Shown: one piece after another, positions 4,763-6,059 of the stretch | How the letters are laid out: every line of letters starts with the position of its first letter | Position numbering within the stretch: the first letter of the stretch is position 1 | Source: Nitrospinaceae bacterium | GTDB taxonomy: Bacteria; Nitrospinota; Nitrospinia; Nitrospinales; Nitrospinaceae | Assembly (NCBI GenBank): GCA_029261615.1 | Contig: JAJDAX010000173.1 | Location: forward strand, 1-6,059 | Direction of reading: 5' to 3' | DNA length: 6,059 bases | Made by a program: the position numbers and the translations under genes | The notes under the pieces: model-generated | Database searches by the model: none | The model's input: only the letters and a program-made list of their open reading frames with translations | Told to the model about the DNA's origin: nothing

Positions 4763-6059
4763 TCATTCCTCTTCGTCATCTTCCGTCTCTGCCACATCCG
4801 GGCTGACGCACCTTAATCCGACCCCGGGATGATGTTCCGCTGGATCAAACGAATTCCTGAATACGCATTTGGCGTGCACCATATAGTTCATCCAGGCCCC
4901 TCCACGGACCACTTTTTGTGTACTGAATTTCGAGGAATACAACTGGACACACCACTCCCAGACATTGCCCGCCATGTCGTAACAGCCGTATGGCGACAAT
5001 CCATCTTCAAAACTTTCTACCGGGCTGGTCCGACCGAGTACAAAGTCAGCCGTATTGGTAAAGCCTGACTGGTATCCAAGTGCATCACCCCAGGGGTAGT
5101 CGCGACCGTCCGTGCCTCTCGCGGCCTTCTCCCATTCTTTTTCTGTAGGCAAACGCAACCCCATCCACATAGCAAACATGGTGGCTTCATAATTATTGAT
5201 CCCAATCACCGGTTGTTCGTCAGCATAGGAAAACCTGGGGTAGCGCAATTCTCCATCAGGATCGAATTGTTTCCATAATGCATTGGTAACCGGGTACTTC
5301 ATAATAGAAAATTCTCGTAAAAACACATGATCTTCCTCATCTCGCTCGTTCTGATAGATATATTTTCCACGCGATACGGTAACCATCTCTCCCCAGCGCT
5401 TCATCACTTTTTGATCCACCTGCGCCTGATCACTACGCTCTGAAAGGAATCCCTCTAGCTCAGGCAGTGCATGGATTGGAGAAAAATCCTGACAGTCGAT
5501 TACATCAATGAGCTTTATATTGTGAAAAGCGCATAACAAATCCAGCACACCATATAAAATGCGCGGGTTTCGGTTTTCTCTTTTCAATAGCTCGCAAATC
5601 ATTTCGCGGGTTTTTTCCTTACCCATTGCGCTAATCACCCGTGCTGGCTGCACCAGCCGATTACGGGAAAACTGAGGATACTGCTCCCTGTCCTGATACT
5701 TTAACAATTGCCCCACAAACATACGTTGTGACTCGGAAAGTTTCCGTGCTTCCGGGAGCGAGTTGCCGGCTAGAAACAACGCCCCGGTCTGGATTAACAG
5801 ATCGTAAATCGCATCCAGAGAACCGTGTACCGATCCAATGCAGAATTTAAGAAGACCTTCCCAGCGAAAATCGCGTCCGCGGGTTTTCATCACTTCATCG
5901 CGTTCCGGTTTCCGGGCCAGATGGCGACCCGCAAAAAACTCCTGAAAAATGGGATGCCGGTATTCCCATTTATGCTGAGTCTGCCTTAGTAACGGGTCGA
6001 GATTCCACAACAGGGTGCCGTCTTGTAAAAGCGACGGATCGCCTTCCAGCAACTCCATT
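4763..6059 (-). CDS. NACHT/STAND-like protein with C-terminal SUMF1 (FGE-like) domain, C-terminal part
   Basis: The reading frame is open to the window edge. The methionine at 6058-6056 is probably internal, since the sequence starts mid-domain. Residues counted from it: YRHPIFQEFFAGRHLA (33-48) is the typical end of the NACHT/STAND winged-helix region, followed by RWEGLLKFCIGSV (65-77) and a mainly helical stretch to about 220. Residues about 223-420 form a SUMF1 domain with PVTNALW (256-262), LRLPTEKEWEKAARG (301-315), DMAGNVWEW (361-369), RGGAW (385-389) and GLRCV (414-418). The two catalytic cysteines of formylglycine-generating enzymes, which follow the GG[SA][WY] motif closely, are missing (residues 390-397 have none). 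The domain is therefore probably a binding module rather than an oxidase. The protein ends in an acidic tail (424-431). NACHT proteins often act as ligand-triggered oligomerising sensors, some in anti-phage defence. A defence role here is inference. The upstream NTPase part is not visible. Confidence 0.8.
   Translation of the reverse strand, partial: MELLEGDPSLLQDGTLLWNLDPLLRQTQHKWEYRHPIFQEFFAGRHLARKPERDEVMKTRGRDFRWEGLLKFCIGSVHGSLDAIYDLLIQTGALFLAGNSLPEARKLSESQRMFVGQLLKYQDREQYPQFSRNRLVQPARVISAMGKEKTREMICELLKRENRNPRILYGVLDLLCAFHNIKLIDVIDCQDFSPIHALPELEGFLSERSDQAQVDQKVMKRWGEMVTVSRGKYIYQNERDEEDHVFLREFSIMKYPVTNALWKQFDPDGELRYPRFSYADEQPVIGINNYEATMFAMWMGLRLPTEKEWEKAARGTDGRDYPWGDALGYQSGFTNTADFVLGRTSPVESFEDGLSPYGCYDMAGNVWEWCVQLYSSKFSTQKVVRGGAWMNYMVHAKCVFRNSFDPAEHHPGVGLRCVSPDVAETEDDEEE

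Noticed and set aside
4780..4912. The end of the SUMF1 domain as a possible variable region of a diversity-generating retroelement, which often targets this fold.
   Set aside because: No reverse transcriptase, template repeat or repeated copy of this segment appears in the window, and the stretch is not enriched in the asparagine codons typical of such regions.

Overview
The window reads as a stretch of chromosome from a flagellated bacterium, and every gene I can support lies on the minus strand. Base composition is moderate. The stator proteins resemble the PomA/PomB class. A NACHT-type protein fused to a SUMF1 domain is a combination common in environmental Gram-negative lineages such as Nitrospinota, Desulfobacterota and cyanobacteria. 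The sequence alone does not fix the taxon, and I hold any such assignment at low confidence.

In transcription order (high to low coordinates), the layout is as follows. (1) 6059-4763: the C-terminal part of a large protein. The end of a NACHT/STAND-like NTPase region and a helical linker lead into a SUMF1 (formylglycine-generating-enzyme-like) domain without the catalytic cysteines. Its N-terminus lies beyond the window. (2) 4762-4471: an intergenic leader with a good sigma-70-like promoter, several small palindromes, and a 5-codon mini-ORF that has a much better ribosome binding site than the gene it precedes. (3) 4470-3124: a response regulator made of a receiver domain, a coiled coil, a degenerate HD-GYP domain and a small C-terminal domain. 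(4) 3114-2323 and 2302-1502: motA and motB, the flagellar stator pair, closely spaced behind the regulator. (5) 1425-319 and 318-1: ribD and the start of ribE, two riboflavin biosynthesis genes with no bases between stop and start. A 76-bp gap with a possible weak promoter separates them from motB.

The likely working units are a regulator-motA-motB operon (gaps of 9 and 20 bp) controlling or building the flagellar stator, and a ribD-ribE unit for riboflavin synthesis that may be partly read through from the stator operon. The most noteworthy points are the loss of several metal-site residues in the HD-GYP domain encoded beside the stator genes, the unusual leader of that operon, and the NACHT-SUMF1 fusion. 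I found no RNA genes, CRISPR arrays, insertion sequences or convincing intrinsic terminators.
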